Shown here one piece after another: positions 8,568-17,475 of a stretch of 33,594 nucleotides of DNA. Positions within the stretch are counted from its first letter, which is position 1, and every line of letters begins with the position of its first letter. The DNA lies in NCBI GenBank assembly GCA_019359695.1, contig JAHHGV010000068.1, positions 1 through 33,594 of the forward strand, in the 5' to 3' direction. Position numbers and translations under genes: made by a program. The notes under the pieces were generated by a model. It searched no databases and was not told where the DNA came from. It worked only from the letters and a program-made list of their open reading frames with translations. The DNA is from Brasilonema angustatum HA4187-MV1. Its GTDB lineage: Bacteria > Cyanobacteriota > Cyanobacteriia > Cyanobacteriales > Nostocaceae.

Positions 8568-9983
8568 ATGACAACCCCACAAGAAGTCCTGAAACAGATT
8601 CAGGACAATAACATTCAGATGATTGATCTGAAATTCATCGATACCCCAGGAATTTGGCAGCATTTGACGGTTTATCACAACCAAATCGATGAGAGTTCTT
8701 TTACAGAGGGCGTACCTTTCGACGGTTCTAGTATCCGGGGTTGGAAAACCATCAATGAATCAGACATGTCGATGGTACTCGATCCAAACACTGCCTGGAT
8801 CGACCCTTTCATGCAAGAACCAACTCTGAGCATCATTTGTAGCATTAAGGAACCACGGACAGGTGAGTGGTACAGCCGTTGTCCTCGTGTTATTGCCCAG
8901 AAAGCAATAGATTACTTAGTTTCCACTGGTCTTGGTGATACAGCGTTCTTTGGTCCGGAAGCCGAGTTTTTCATTTTTGATGATGTCCGCTTCGACCAAA
9001 CCGCGCACCAAGGCTACTACTACGTAGACTCAGTTGAAGGTCGTTGGAATTCTGGCAGAGAAGAAGGTCCTAACCTGGGTTACAAACCTCCCTTCAAACA
9101 GGGTTACTTCCCAGTTCCCCCTACAGATACTTTCCAAGATATCCGTACAGAAATGCTGCTGACAATGGCAAAGTGCGGAGTACCAATTGAAAAGCAGCAC
9201 CACGAAGTTGCCACTGGTGGACAGTGCGAATTGGGCTTCCGCTTTGGTAAGATGATTGAAGCCGCGGACTGGCTGATGACTTATAAATATGTCATCAAGA
9301 ACGTAGCCAAGAAGTATGGCAAGACCGTCACCTTTATGCCTAAGCCAATTTTTGGCGATAACGGTTCTGGAATGCACACTCACCAGTCCATTTGGAAAGA
9401 TGGTCAACCGCTGTTTGCTGGAGATAAATACGCTGGCTTGAGCGAAATGGCATTGCACTACATTGGCGGTATCCTCAAGCATGCACCAGCATTGTTGGCA
9501 CTTACTAACCCCACAACCAACTCTTACAAGCGCTTGGTACCCGGTTATGAAGCACCCGTAAATTTGGCTTACTCCCAAGGTAACCGTTCTGCTTCTATCC
9601 GCATTCCTTTGTCTGGTACTAACCCCAAAGCCAAGCGTTTAGAGTTCCGTTGTCCTGATGCGACTTCTAACCCCTACCTGGCATTTGCTGCAATGCTGTG
9701 CGCTGGGATAGATGGGATTAAGAACAAAATCGACCCAGGTGAACCTCTGGATAAGAATATTTATGAACTTTCTCCTGAAGAACTAGCGAAAGTTCCTTCA
9801 ACTCCGGGTTCTTTGGAACTAGCATTGGAAGCACTGGAGAAAGACCACGCTTTCTTAACAGAATCAGGCGTGTTCACCGAAGACTTCCTTCAAACTTGGA
9901 TTTCTTACAAGTTAGATAATGAAGTTAACCCCATGCGGTTACGTCCTCATCCCTACGAATTTGCCCTCTATTACGATGTTTAA
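8568..9983 (+). CDS. glnA: Glutamine synthetase type I
   Basis: Catalyses ATP-dependent condensation of glutamate and ammonia to glutamine, the entry step of the GS-GOGAT cycle and the main route for ammonium, including that made by nitrogenase. 471 residues, the type I dodecameric length. Visible motifs: the DGSSIRGW segment, metal and glutamate site residues in FGPEAEFF and [13 protein letters not shown], the ATP-site loop around [13 protein letters not shown], and [17 protein letters not shown]. The equivalent of the enterobacterial adenylylation tyrosine lies in [10 protein letters not shown]. Cyanobacteria do not adenylylate GS but use small inactivating proteins instead, and no gif gene is seen next to it. 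AAGGAG lies 7 bases before the ATG. NtcA control is indicated by the upstream site. Confidence 0.98.
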   Translation: MTTPQEVLKQIQDNNIQMIDLKFIDTPGIWQHLTVYHNQIDESSFTEGVPFDGSSIRGWKTINESDMSMVLDPNTAWIDPFMQEPTLSIICSIKEPRTGEWYSRCPRVIAQKAIDYLVSTGLGDTAFFGPEAEFFIFDDVRFDQTAHQGYYYVDSVEGRWNSGREEGPNLGYKPPFKQGYFPVPPTDTFQDIRTEMLLTMAKCGVPIEKQHHEVATGGQCELGFRFGKMIEAADWLMTYKYVIKNVAKKYGKTVTFMPKPIFGDNGSGMHTHQSIWKDGQPLFAGDKYAGLSEMALHYIGGILKHAPALLALTNPTTNSYKRLVPGYEAPVNLAYSQGNRSASIRIPLSGTNPKAKRLEFRCPDATSNPYLAFAAMLCAGIDGIKNKIDPGEPLDKNIYELSPEELAKVPSTPGSLELALEALEKDHAFLTESGVFTEDFLQTWISYKLDNEVNPMRLRPHPYEFALYYDV

Positions 9984-10072
9984 TTCCTGACTTCCAGAAC
10001 GCACTCTTCGGCTTAAGCCAAGGGTGTAAACGGTCTTTTAGCGCTATTTGAGCGCAGAAATCACATAAGCTG

Positions 10073-10102
10073 AGCCACCCTCACAAGATGGGTGGCTTTT
10101 TT
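10073..10102 (+). terminator. Rho-independent terminator of glnA
   Basis: The 8-bp stem AGCCACCC/GGGTGGCT with a 9-base loop is followed by a T run. It lies 90 bases after the glnA stop. A smaller hairpin GCGCT/AGCGC precedes it near 10040. Confidence 0.88.
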
Positions 10103-10131
10103 CTTGATTTATTCCCCAAGCAACCTTAATG

Positions 10132-10746
10132 CTATGGGACACGATATAACTCATGATGCCAAGAATTCTCGGTGTACGAATAGCAATGCCTTTCGTGAAT
10201 ACGAAAATTATCAATGTAAAGAGCTTCGATCCAGTCAGCTTTGCAGTAAAAGCCTCTCAAGTGCTGTGGAGGTGGAACTTCTTGCTCGTTTGGATATTTG
10301 GTTTTGAGATTATTTATAGATGAGAGTAGCATTTGTTGGCTTTGCAGCTTTTAACCAAGTGGCTGATACTCTTGGTTAAAACGGTCAAGGAGTTTGAATA
10401 AGTAGGGCGCACGCAACCAGCTTTGTTCTACTAGAGATTTCGGCATCATCTCTAACTCTCCCCGAATTCTATACTGTCGTGCTACACTAGGCCACCAAAG
10501 TAAAAGTTCATAAGCGGGATTATGTAGGAGTTCTTGCCATTTACCACTTTGCTCACTGCAATGAAGTTCAAACGAACGCCCAGAGATTCCATTCAGGTTC
10601 ATGACTCGCGTTCTTGGAGAATTCTCAACTGCTACAGTTGCAAGAGAGCACACGGAGGTACAAACGTCATTTAAGGATAAAGCTCGTTGGCGTGAACTAA
10701 CTATCTCTAAAATGGGGTAAGGAACTGTAACTTAATCCCTACCCAT
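10132..10746 (-). pseudogene. Pyridoxamine 5'-phosphate oxidase-related (FMN-binding) protein, two nonsense codons
   Basis: From ATG 10746 one single frame runs to 10132 (~204 codons, a normal PPOX length), but it is broken by TAA at 10732-10734 and at 10351-10353. The middle part reads ATVAVENSPRTRVMNLNG and LLLWWPSVARQYRIRGELE, typical of PPOX split-barrel proteins. After the second stop, FRIHERHCYSYTENSWHHEL matches the way such proteins end. Without the stops it would be an FMN-dependent oxidase-like protein of unknown substrate. Because the frame is otherwise intact over its whole length, inactivation looks recent. It lies directly beside the tnpB unit. A sequencing error is an alternative for one stop, less likely for both. 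Confidence 0.72.
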
Positions 10747-10758
10747 CTCTACTCATTA

Positions 10759-10932
10759 CTAGTCATTTTTTGGTAGATTTTCAACAATCAATCGGTCAAC
10801 AAAATCTCTAAGCCGTTCTTGCCAGTCAGGGACGGCTTTAAGTTGTTCTCTGACTCCTGGCAAAACTTTGAATTGGACAGGGACTTTATCATAAGCCACT
10901 TGATTTTTTGGCTGAAATTTGATTCTAGGCAT
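10759..10932 (-). CDS. Small 57-residue protein divergent from tnpB
   Basis: Start MPRIKFQPKNQVAYDK at ATG 10932; a longer reading from 10974 would run back over the shared promoter and is less likely. The protein is basic at the N-terminus and ends with an amphipathic helix (DWQERLRDFVDRLIVENL). It looks like a small DNA- or RNA-binding or partner protein, but no named domain is evident. From memory, similar small proteins occur divergently beside tnpB in other filamentous cyanobacteria; I cannot check this here. Together with tnpB and the symmetrical promoter between them it looks like one unit, perhaps a regulator of tnpB. Confidence 0.6.
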   Translation of the reverse strand: MPRIKFQPKNQVAYDKVPVQFKVLPGVREQLKAVPDWQERLRDFVDRLIVENLPKND

Positions 10933-10988
10933 TGTTAGCGCTTTTATGGTCGAGTATACTAGATAAAATAGCAAACATTGACAGCGCT
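10932..10988. promoter_or_regulatory. Symmetrical divergent promoter between the small gene and tnpB
   Basis: AGTATACT (10953-10960) is a perfect palindrome offering TATACT as a -10 box on both strands. For the plus strand TTGTTA (10932-10937) is placed 17 bases upstream as a -35. Two AGCGCT palindromes (10937-10942 and 10983-10988), 46 bases apart, flank the -10 and could be operators for coordinated control of both genes. Confidence 0.45.
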
Positions 10989-10995
10989 CGTTTCA

Positions 10996-12207
10996 ATGCA
11001 ACTTGTAGAAAAACACGTGATCAATCGCAATCACCGTCTGTGGAAAGAGTGCGACCAACTAGCATTCAAATCTAAAGACTTATACAATGCTGCTAACTAC
11101 ATTCAACGTCAATACTTCTTTGACTCTGGCAAGTACCACACATTACCAACTCTCTACCATCTAATAAAGAACCACCAAGCTTATAAAGCGTTGCCTACTA
11201 AGGTGTCAAAGCAGATTTGCAAAGTACTTTGTCAGGCATGGACTGGGTTTATGGCTGCAATGAAGGCTTGGAGAAAAGACATAGCTGGGTTTTTAGGTAA
11301 ACCAAGACTACCAGGGTACAAACACAAAACAGATGGTAGAAACATTGTTATTTATCCCGACGAGAGTGTGTCAATACCAGGACTTAGAAAAGGTTTTGTA
11401 GTGCTATCACAATGTAGTATTAAGCTACCTACAAAAACTTCAAACGTTGACCAGGTAAGAATTGTACCTCAAAAAACTTGCTATGTAATTGAGATTATTT
11501 ACTCGAAAGAGTTAGTACAACAGACACAAGGTTACAGTGCAGCTCTTGACGTCGGTTTAAGCAATTTGATGACTGCTACATCTAACAATCCAGGCGTTAA
11601 ACCTTTGGTTGTGAATGGCAAACCGTTAAAATCTATAAACCAATTATTTAATAAGCGCAAAGCTCAAGCTCAATCCCAACAAGCCCATAGACAAGTTTTA
11701 GACTTGGTACATAAGCGCAATAACCGTGTTTCCAACTACCTCCATACTGCTTCTAGACGTGTCATTGATTGGTGCTTGGCGTCGGGTATCAGTCGCTTGA
11801 TTGTTGGCAAGAATGATCGCTGGAAGCAAGATATCAATATTGGTAAATCCAATAACCAGCAATTCACCGCAGTACCTCATACTCGACTTATCCAAATGCT
11901 TGAGTACAAAGGTGCTTTGGTTGGAATCAAGGTGATGACGACTGAGGAAGCGTACACCAGCAAGGCGAGTGCTTTAGATGGTGATGCGTTGCCCAAGTAT
12001 AGAGAAGCCACGCCTCGCTTCTCTGGCAAACGGATTAAGCGTGGTTTATATCGGTCTGGTACTGGCAGATTCATCAACGCTGATGTCAATGGAAGCTTGA
12101 ATATTGGACGAAAAGTAATTCCCGACTTTATGAAGGGAATAGAGGGATTGCCGTTTATCCCTGTAGTGGTTGATCCACTACGAATGCATTTGACCACATC
12201 TGCCTAG
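10996..12207 (+). CDS. tnpB: TnpB-like RNA-guided nuclease of an IS200/IS605 (IS1341-type) element, variant RuvC site
   Basis: 403 residues from ATG 10996 (MQLVEKHVINRNHRLW); the TTG at 10978 is a less likely start. Numbered from this ATG, RuvC-I is AALDVGLSNLM with D185, and RuvC-III is INADVNGSLNI with D363. At the usual RuvC-II place, where TnpB has a catalytic Glu, the sequence is RLIVGKNDRWKQ with no acidic residue in register. An alternative Glu lies later, in TTEEAYTSKAS (E317/E318). The zinc finger normally lying between RuvC-II and RuvC-III has no Cys pairs: SKASALDGD...SGKRIKRG. TnpB proteins cut DNA with a guide RNA derived from the element's 3' end and promote element retention. 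The frame is intact. No tnpA transposase is present, so the copy moves in trans or is fixed. Confidence 0.9.
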   Translation: MQLVEKHVINRNHRLWKECDQLAFKSKDLYNAANYIQRQYFFDSGKYHTLPTLYHLIKNHQAYKALPTKVSKQICKVLCQAWTGFMAAMKAWRKDIAGFLGKPRLPGYKHKTDGRNIVIYPDESVSIPGLRKGFVVLSQCSIKLPTKTSNVDQVRIVPQKTCYVIEIIYSKELVQQTQGYSAALDVGLSNLMTATSNNPGVKPLVVNGKPLKSINQLFNKRKAQAQSQQAHRQVLDLVHKRNNRVSNYLHTASRRVIDWCLASGISRLIVGKNDRWKQDINIGKSNNQQFTAVPHTRLIQMLEYKGALVGIKVMTTEEAYTSKASALDGDALPKYREATPRFSGKRIKRGLYRSGTGRFINADVNGSLNIGRKVIPDFMKGIEGLPFIPVVVDPLRMHLTTSA

Positions 12208-12344
12208 GCTTGACTAGATATGAGTAGGTTTATGCAAGCGGTCAATACAATCGTTGGTCATACTGACGGGATTTTGGCAAATGGCTATGTGATATGAAGG
12301 AGTACGTTACGGAACGGTGAGTTGAGGTTGCATTTGGTTTATCA
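12208..12344 (+). ncRNA. Possible right end / guide RNA segment of the tnpB element
   Basis: In IS200/IS605 elements the guide (omega or reRNA) comes from the 3' end of tnpB and the adjacent right end. Here the 137 bases between the tnpB stop and a strong hairpin have no gene. They contain small stem candidates, for example around GGTCATACTGACGGG (12253 onward). No firm element boundary can be set from this sequence alone, so the call rests on position. Confidence 0.3.
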
Positions 12345-12388
12345 AAAGCAAATCCCCACAACTTTTTATAGTTGTAGGGATTTGCTTT
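12345..12388. terminator. Strong 19-bp hairpin between tnpB and tRNA-fMet
   Basis: The arm 12345-12363 (AAAGCAAATCCC + ACAACT) pairs with 12370-12388 with only one mismatch, around a 6-base loop. It lies just beyond the 3' end of the minus-strand tRNA and after plus-strand tnpB, with a short T tract on both sides. It can act as a terminator in either direction. Confidence 0.75.
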
Positions 12389-12398
12389 ATCTTTTATT

Positions 12399-12475
<77 letters not shown>

Positions 12476-12524
12476 TCGTCTCTTCGTCTTCCTCAGTATA
12501 ACAGCAAAGTTAGAAATTTGGCAA

Positions 12525-13478
12525 CTATAAAATTGATAATTCTCCAATAACTTCTAAACGCTTGTATTTACCGAGGTTCATGAACTTTTCTGACAGGGCT
12601 TCCGCAACGCTGGGAGTAATCCAGCCCAACTGCTTAAGTAGATGAATGGCAACAGCATGCTTTGCTCGCTTTGCTCCGTCCATGACTTTAATTGCCAATC
12701 CCATGCCCTCACCCAATCTGGCAATGCACTGTACTCCTTCAGCACCAGCTTTGCTGACGAGATCTCCAAGGGCTAAACGCATCAGTTCGGTATCTAATTC
12801 TCCCTCTCCTGCCACCATCACAGAGTGATGCGTCATAGCACGCACAATACGCTCCATGTCCAAAGTACTACGAGAAGCAAGCTGAGCATACAACGACGCC
12901 ATTTGAGCGAGTTGCATCAAATACGTAGGTGCGCCACAGTCATCATGAGCACAGATGAATTCCTCTGCTGGCATTCGCAGCAATTCTGATACTTTGGTGA
13001 GAATCAACTGCTGCACTGGGTGTTTTCGCTGCAGGTAGTTATTTAATGACCAATTACATTGTTGACAAACGGCTAGCATACCTGCGTGTTTGCCAGAGCA
13101 ATTGTATTCCAAACGACTGTACTTACCTTCTGGAATTGGACATTGGAGTGCTGAGGGGTCTACATCAGATCGCCAAAGTATATTAAATGCCTGTCTGACT
13201 TGCTCTATTGTTCCTTTATGGGAACTTGTCATAATCGCTAGGTCTTTATCGCTTAGGTTATAGCGTTCTAAAGTCCCTGTGCTGGTTACTGCGATCGCCT
13301 GAAAGGGTTTGAGCGCCGAACGGACAAATGTGGCAGTTTCAGCGTTTCCAGCAACGGATAGTACTCGTCCTCGATCATCACAGACGACGGCTTGGACGAT
13401 ATGCTTTGATTCTATAATGCCTTCACGCAGTAACCTGACTTCTAATGCGGCGGCTTGTGTTCGTTTTCCCATTGTCAT
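12525..13478 (-). CDS. L-asparaginase II family protein (Asparaginase_II, Rhizobium-type)
   Basis: Predicted to hydrolyse asparagine to aspartate and ammonia. The family-specific segments are all visible: SSHKGT in the first third, EGKYSRLEYNCSGKHAGML in the middle, HDDCGAPTY, and MVAGEGELDTELM toward the end. This is the pfam06089 family, unrelated to the E. coli AnsA/AnsB fold. The frame is open to 13547, but the upstream part is low-complexity (KDLRQKTKDKGQ) and encoded by repeat-like DNA. MTMGKRTQ at 13478 is the sensible start, giving 317 residues. It is the last protein gene of the minus-strand run from 16.6 kb. Confidence 0.9.
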   Translation of the reverse strand: MTMGKRTQAAALEVRLLREGIIESKHIVQAVVCDDRGRVLSVAGNAETATFVRSALKPFQAIAVTSTGTLERYNLSDKDLAIMTSSHKGTIEQVRQAFNILWRSDVDPSALQCPIPEGKYSRLEYNCSGKHAGMLAVCQQCNWSLNNYLQRKHPVQQLILTKVSELLRMPAEEFICAHDDCGAPTYLMQLAQMASLYAQLASRSTLDMERIVRAMTHHSVMVAGEGELDTELMRLALGDLVSKAGAEGVQCIARLGEGMGLAIKVMDGAKRAKHAVAIHLLKQLGWITPSVAEALSEKFMNLGKYKRLEVIGELSIL

Positions 13479-13576
13479 GGGTAGAAATTTACCATAATTT
13501 TGTCCTTTGTCCTTAGTCTTTTGTCTTAAGTCTTTTGCAAATAACAAATTACTTCATGACTCATGACTCATGACGA

Positions 13577-14077
13577 TTACACTAGGTGCCAAACTATCGT
13601 ACCAGCAACGAACAATACAGCCAAGCCAGCAAAGGTCATTTGTAACCGACTTATAATTGGTTTTATAGAGTATGAAACAATCAGGCGATCGCGTGTCAGC
13701 ACTTCCTGTGGTTTCATCCAAGTTTGACCGTCATACCATCCTGACTCTTCGTAAAAGATGATTGGACTCATCAGGCGATCGCGGATATAAGACCAGCCCA
13801 AATAGAGCCGTACTACTACCAGCACGACTCCCACACTTGATCCTGCTATACTACTGATAATAAACTGTGCACTCTGCTTATGTGGCGCAAAGCTTGCTGC
13901 TGCGACTGGGAATGCCACCAACCACGATATTCCCCAAATCCACGCTATTTTTGTGATATACTGGCGCAAATTTAAGGTACAGTCACGAAACAGCCAGGAG
14001 GATTTTAACTCTTCGTACTCATTGAGTGGTTGCTGTTCAGAGGGAACTGGGCAATTTGAGACCGAAGATTTTATCAT
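13577..14077 (-). CDS. CGLD27 / Ycf36 family membrane protein (DUF1230)
   Basis: The N-terminus has the family motif CPVPSEQQPLNEYEELKSSW, followed by two hydrophobic segments (about 45-65 and 75-95). After the loop SYIRDRLMSPIIFYEESGWY and the conserved DGQTWMKP, a final hydrophobic stretch (about 148-166) closes the protein. The family is conserved from cyanobacteria to plastids (Ycf36) and plants (CGLD27), where it is linked to iron-limitation responses; its biochemistry is unknown. 166 residues. The ATG overlaps the rsfS stop by 4 bases, so translation is coupled. The ~100 bases downstream to the asparaginase start contain TCATGACTCATGAC short repeats. Confidence 0.9.
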   Translation of the reverse strand: MIKSSVSNCPVPSEQQPLNEYEELKSSWLFRDCTLNLRQYITKIAWIWGISWLVAFPVAAASFAPHKQSAQFIISSIAGSSVGVVLVVVRLYLGWSYIRDRLMSPIIFYEESGWYDGQTWMKPQEVLTRDRLIVSYSIKPIISRLQMTFAGLAVLFVAGTIVWHLV

Positions 14078-14535
14078 GTTGGTTGACCCTCACCATCTAC
14101 GGAAGTTGAAAACTCGATACGTTCTGCATGTCCCCAAAACGCTTCTAGATTATAAAACTCCCGTTCTTTTGGCAACATGATATGAACAATGACTTCTCCA
14201 TAGTCTTGCGCCACCCAGGAAGCCTCAGATTTTCCTTCTACTCGCAGAGGACGCCTTTGCAATTCTTGTTTAATTTTTTCTTCAATTGCCTCGGCGATCG
14301 CTCTCACCTGTACTCTCGAATAGCCCGTCACCACCACAAAGTAATCTGCCAGGTAACACACATCTGATACCTTTAGCAGTAATATATCACCTGCTTTGCG
14401 GTCAGATGCCGCTTCGGCGACCTTCAATGCGATCTTTCCACTTACATCGTTGGCATCAACAAGTGGGCTTCCTACCAGATTATTTGTCACTGCGATCGAT
14501 TGTCTTGGGAAGTTGCTTGGGAAATAATCAGACAT
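14074..14535 (-). CDS. rsfS: Ribosomal silencing factor RsfS
   Basis: RsfS binds ribosomal protein uL14 and blocks joining of the subunits when nutrients are short. The core domain (about residues 33-140) shows ADYFVVVTGYSRVQVRAIAE, EGKSEASWVAQDYGEVIVHI and REFYNLEAFWGHA, all typical. A ~30-residue N-terminal extension precedes it, which other bacterial RsfS proteins usually lack. It lies downstream of yqeK and overlaps the CGLD27 gene by 4 bases. yqeK-rsfS linkage is common across bacteria and supports the call. Confidence 0.95.
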   Translation of the reverse strand: MSDYFPSNFPRQSIAVTNNLVGSPLVDANDVSGKIALKVAEAASDRKAGDILLLKVSDVCYLADYFVVVTGYSRVQVRAIAEAIEEKIKQELQRRPLRVEGKSEASWVAQDYGEVIVHIMLPKEREFYNLEAFWGHAERIEFSTSVDGEGQPT

Positions 14536-14650
14536 TAAACCTCAGCTGCTCTCTTTTTTTTTAACAATTTTTTACAATGACTCGCGAACTACAATTGAAT
14601 TGCAACTGTGAGAGTTTGTTTTTTTGAATACTAACAAAAAAAACAGGCAT

Positions 14651-15247
14651 CTATACGGTTTTTTGTACAATCGGCTGTTTGGCTTTCCACTTTTGTAAGA
14701 ACCAGTTACGCGTGAGGATGACTCGCGGATGAACCAAACAATAACTCTCAAGCAATAATTTGAGAGTATAGTCACAAGTCAAAGCCACAGCCTGATGAAT
14801 ATTTTGACGGCTAAGTTCCCTTAATGATTGCAATTGTGGGGTATCGCCTCGTCCTGGCTCTATGCTATCAGCCAAAAACACGATAGAGCAAAGCGAACTC
14901 ATGCCTGGTCTACCTAAAGTGTGATTGGCAATAGCTTTTAACACTTCTTCATCGTCTACGCCGAATGTCTCTCTTGCGACGATCGCGCTTACGTCTGCAT
15001 GCAACAAATGGGGATTTGCTGCCATCACTTCGTCTACTTCCAATCCTTCTTTGTGTGCCATGTGCAAAAGTTTCTGTGGTTTAAAACATTTTGCTAAATC
15101 GTGCATTAACCCAGCGTGTGCAGCTTTTTCTCGATCCACTTTGTAATGAACTGCGAGATCCATTGCCATTTGCTCAACTCTGAGAATGTGGTTCACTCTG
15201 GGAGTTGGAACATTCTGTGTTAACCAGGTTAAGACTTTTTCGCGCAT
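14651..15247 (-). CDS. yqeK: HD-domain bis(5'-nucleosyl)-tetraphosphatase YqeK
   Basis: An HD-superfamily phosphohydrolase. The metal ligands appear as the first His in VNHILRVEQMA, then HAGLMHDLAKCF with the HD pair, and later HADVSAIV and ANHTLGRPGMS. Members split symmetrical diadenosine tetraphosphate, a stress alarmone, to two ADP. It ends LTRNWFLQKWKAKQPIVQK; 198 residues, normal. Start ATG 15247. It lies 115 bases ahead of rsfS in the same direction; that gap holds T-rich sequence and no gene. Confidence 0.92.
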   Translation of the reverse strand: MREKVLTWLTQNVPTPRVNHILRVEQMAMDLAVHYKVDREKAAHAGLMHDLAKCFKPQKLLHMAHKEGLEVDEVMAANPHLLHADVSAIVARETFGVDDEEVLKAIANHTLGRPGMSSLCSIVFLADSIEPGRGDTPQLQSLRELSRQNIHQAVALTCDYTLKLLLESYCLVHPRVILTRNWFLQKWKAKQPIVQKTV

Positions 15248-15330
15248 AAAGGCAATCCTCTGACAATGGAGGCTTGTTGCTGTAATAGAGTTGAGTGATG
15301 AATATATAACTTTATTCTAACGAAGTTTTA

Positions 15331-16632
15331 CTATCTAGATTCCTTTGGTCTGAGGAGGAGATGTTTTTGGGCAAAGGAATTGACAAGTGGCTCAATTGTT
15401 GAATCTTCAGCGAGCACTGAGTAGAACAAAGACTCGTAGCGAGTTAATGCTTGTTCAAAAGCATACTGCTCAACTGCAAATTTGCGACTATTACACGCCA
15501 AAGTTTTCACTTTTTCTGGGTTGTTGTACAAATCTAAAATCGCCTCTGCTAAAGCTTCAGGTTTTTCTGGAGGAACAACCACTCCACCAGCACTTTGTTT
15601 AATAGCTCTTGCTGCTGTGCCATTACTAGGCACTGATCCTACCACTGCCCGACCACTGCCGAGCAATATTTGGATTTTCGATGGCATGTTAAAAGATATA
15701 ACATTCTTCTTTTGGACCACCAAACCCACATCAGCCGCTGCCAACAATTCTGGTAAACTTTCGCGAGGTTGAAAAGGTAGTAGCAAAACATTATCAGCAC
15801 CGGATTCGGTGCAAGCCATTTGTAACCGCTGCAAACCTTTTGCTTCCCCTACAATCACAAAGGTTATATTTGGAATATGGCGTAACAAAGAAGCCGCTTT
15901 GACAACGGTTTCTAAACCTTGAGTGAGGGCAATGTTGCCAGAGTATAGCACCACAAATTTACCATCTAGGTTATGAGCTACTCTAAAAGCGTTATTTTCT
16001 TTTGGCAGAGGTCGGACAAAATTGATATCGACCCAGTTGGGAATTTGTGCAATTTTGCCAAGTGCTACACCTTTTTTTTGTAAATTTTCTACAAAACCGT
16101 CAGCAATCACACTAATTTTAGTTGCACTGTGGTAAGCGAATTTTTCTAATGCTGTTAACGCTTTAATAAGCCATTTGTTCTTCAACAATCCAACGTGTAA
16201 TGCAGCGTCTGGCAATATATCTTGAAGATTTAAGACTACAGGACATCTGAACAACCATCCTAAAAGGGCAGTTGGTAAGCAAACAGGTAACGATGGTGAG
16301 GTTGAGAGAATGACATCTGGACGCCAACCTGCGATCGCTGGGAAAAAACTTGTAAGCACGAAGCTTGCATCTAGCAATAGTCGGTCTATTAAGTTGGGCT
16401 GCGGACGAATCCAAACATAACTCCGTTGGATTTGAACCCCATTCTTGTACTCAGTCACAAACCACTTGCCCCGATAATTCTCGTATATCTGACGCTCAGG
16501 GTAATTCGGCATAGCAGTCACTACGCGTACTTGATGTCCGCGCTTAACCAATCCCTCTGCTAATTCAGTCATCAGGGGAGCAATACCAATTGGTTCTGGA
16601 GAATAGTTGTAAGAGTAAATCAAAATACGCAT
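15331..16632 (-). CDS. WcaI-like group 4 glycosyltransferase
   Basis: A GT-B fold glycosyltransferase with an N-terminus MRILIYSYNYSPEPIGIAPL and the motif VVTAMPNYPERQIYENYRGK characteristic of colanic-acid WcaI relatives. The C-terminal half binds the nucleotide sugar: VVLYSGNIALTQGLETVV, GEAKGLQRLQ, and the region FNMPSKIQILLGSGRAVVGS. It probably adds a sugar to an exopolysaccharide repeat unit at the cytoplasmic face of the membrane. 433 residues, normal. The structured 1.27 kb region and an initiating sugar transferase lie upstream on the same strand, suggesting one polysaccharide locus. Confidence 0.9.
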   Translation of the reverse strand: MRILIYSYNYSPEPIGIAPLMTELAEGLVKRGHQVRVVTAMPNYPERQIYENYRGKWFVTEYKNGVQIQRSYVWIRPQPNLIDRLLLDASFVLTSFFPAIAGWRPDVILSTSPSLPVCLPTALLGWLFRCPVVLNLQDILPDAALHVGLLKNKWLIKALTALEKFAYHSATKISVIADGFVENLQKKGVALGKIAQIPNWVDINFVRPLPKENNAFRVAHNLDGKFVVLYSGNIALTQGLETVVKAASLLRHIPNITFVIVGEAKGLQRLQMACTESGADNVLLLPFQPRESLPELLAAADVGLVVQKKNVISFNMPSKIQILLGSGRAVVGSVPSNGTAARAIKQSAGGVVVPPEKPEALAEAILDLYNNPEKVKTLACNSRKFAVEQYAFEQALTRYESLFYSVLAEDSTIEPLVNSFAQKHLLLRPKESR

Positions 16633-17022
16633 AGTAAATTAGTTTGAGTCTGAAGAACCCCGGAGTCTTTTCTATGACAACATTTGTTGTTAACCTTATT
16701 CCGCACTTGTGTGAGTTTATATATGCATTTTCCCTTCAGACGCTACCAATGTTAGCCTTTATTTCTTGAAGATTGAGTAAAATTTGATGCTAGTTTGTAA
16801 GAGTTGCGTTAGTATTTTTTTGCCTGAAGGATTGCTATATAAATTATCTATATCATTAAATTCACTTAAGTAGCTACGTAATTATAATTACTTATCTTAT
16901 GCTCAAAGATAAATATGATTTACGTATAAGTTCAAGAAATTTCTGACAAAAAAAATCTGACACAAGTGCCAGGACATGAAACATTGAATGTTTAGATTTT
17001 GTGGGGGTTGGGTAAAACAAGC

Positions 17023-17155
17023 GAAAAATCTGCGCTAAGGCATTTGCCTGGAAATAAAATACCAGCCGTGTTTAACGGTAACGGGTTGGTGTCGAGGGAT
17101 CTAGGTCTGACGGCTGGTATTTTATTTTTGCGGTCCACCCTAAGGCAGATTTTTC
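17023..17155. repeat. Nested inverted repeat, copy A (17-bp perfect inner stem)
   Basis: The inner arms AAATAAAATACCAGCCG (17052-17068) and CGGCTGGTATTTTATTT (17111-17127) are perfectly complementary around a 42-base loop. The outer arms GAAAAATCTGC (17023-17033) and GCAGATTTTTC (17145-17155) are also perfectly complementary. The octamer CTAAGGCA occurs on both sides in direct orientation. As RNA this would fold into a long two-part hairpin on either strand. Copy B lies at 17567-17643. Confidence 0.8.
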
Positions 17156-17475
17156 AGTCATTCGATGAAACGGCTTTGCCGCCCACGCAGCTGCCTCCCG
17201 TTGTGGCAACTGGCGTTGGGGATTAGGGGGTTGGGTGAAACCTTGACTCGTGTGTACTCATGAAGCCCGTACAGAACTTTAGGAGAGGCAAAAAAGGCGG
17301 CTTTTTCTCAATTACTCTTACTTATTGACCAGTAAACCCGTCTTCTTTACCCTTAGCGTAGCGTTGCCGTTAGGCGATAGCCGTGGCGCAAGCCATAGGC
17401 AATAGGTTGTCCGGTTAAGTCAAGGGAAAAATGTAGGGCTAGCCAGAGTAATCACCTGCCTTTTTAGTAAAGTTT

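Noticed and set aside
9030-9578. 182-residue minus-strand frame opposite glnA
   Set aside because: It is a shadow of the glnA codon pattern, with no plausible protein features.
16999-17226. 75-residue frame inside the structured region
   Set aside because: It runs through the nested inverted repeat, has no ribosome-binding site and no protein-like pattern; the DNA structure explains it better.
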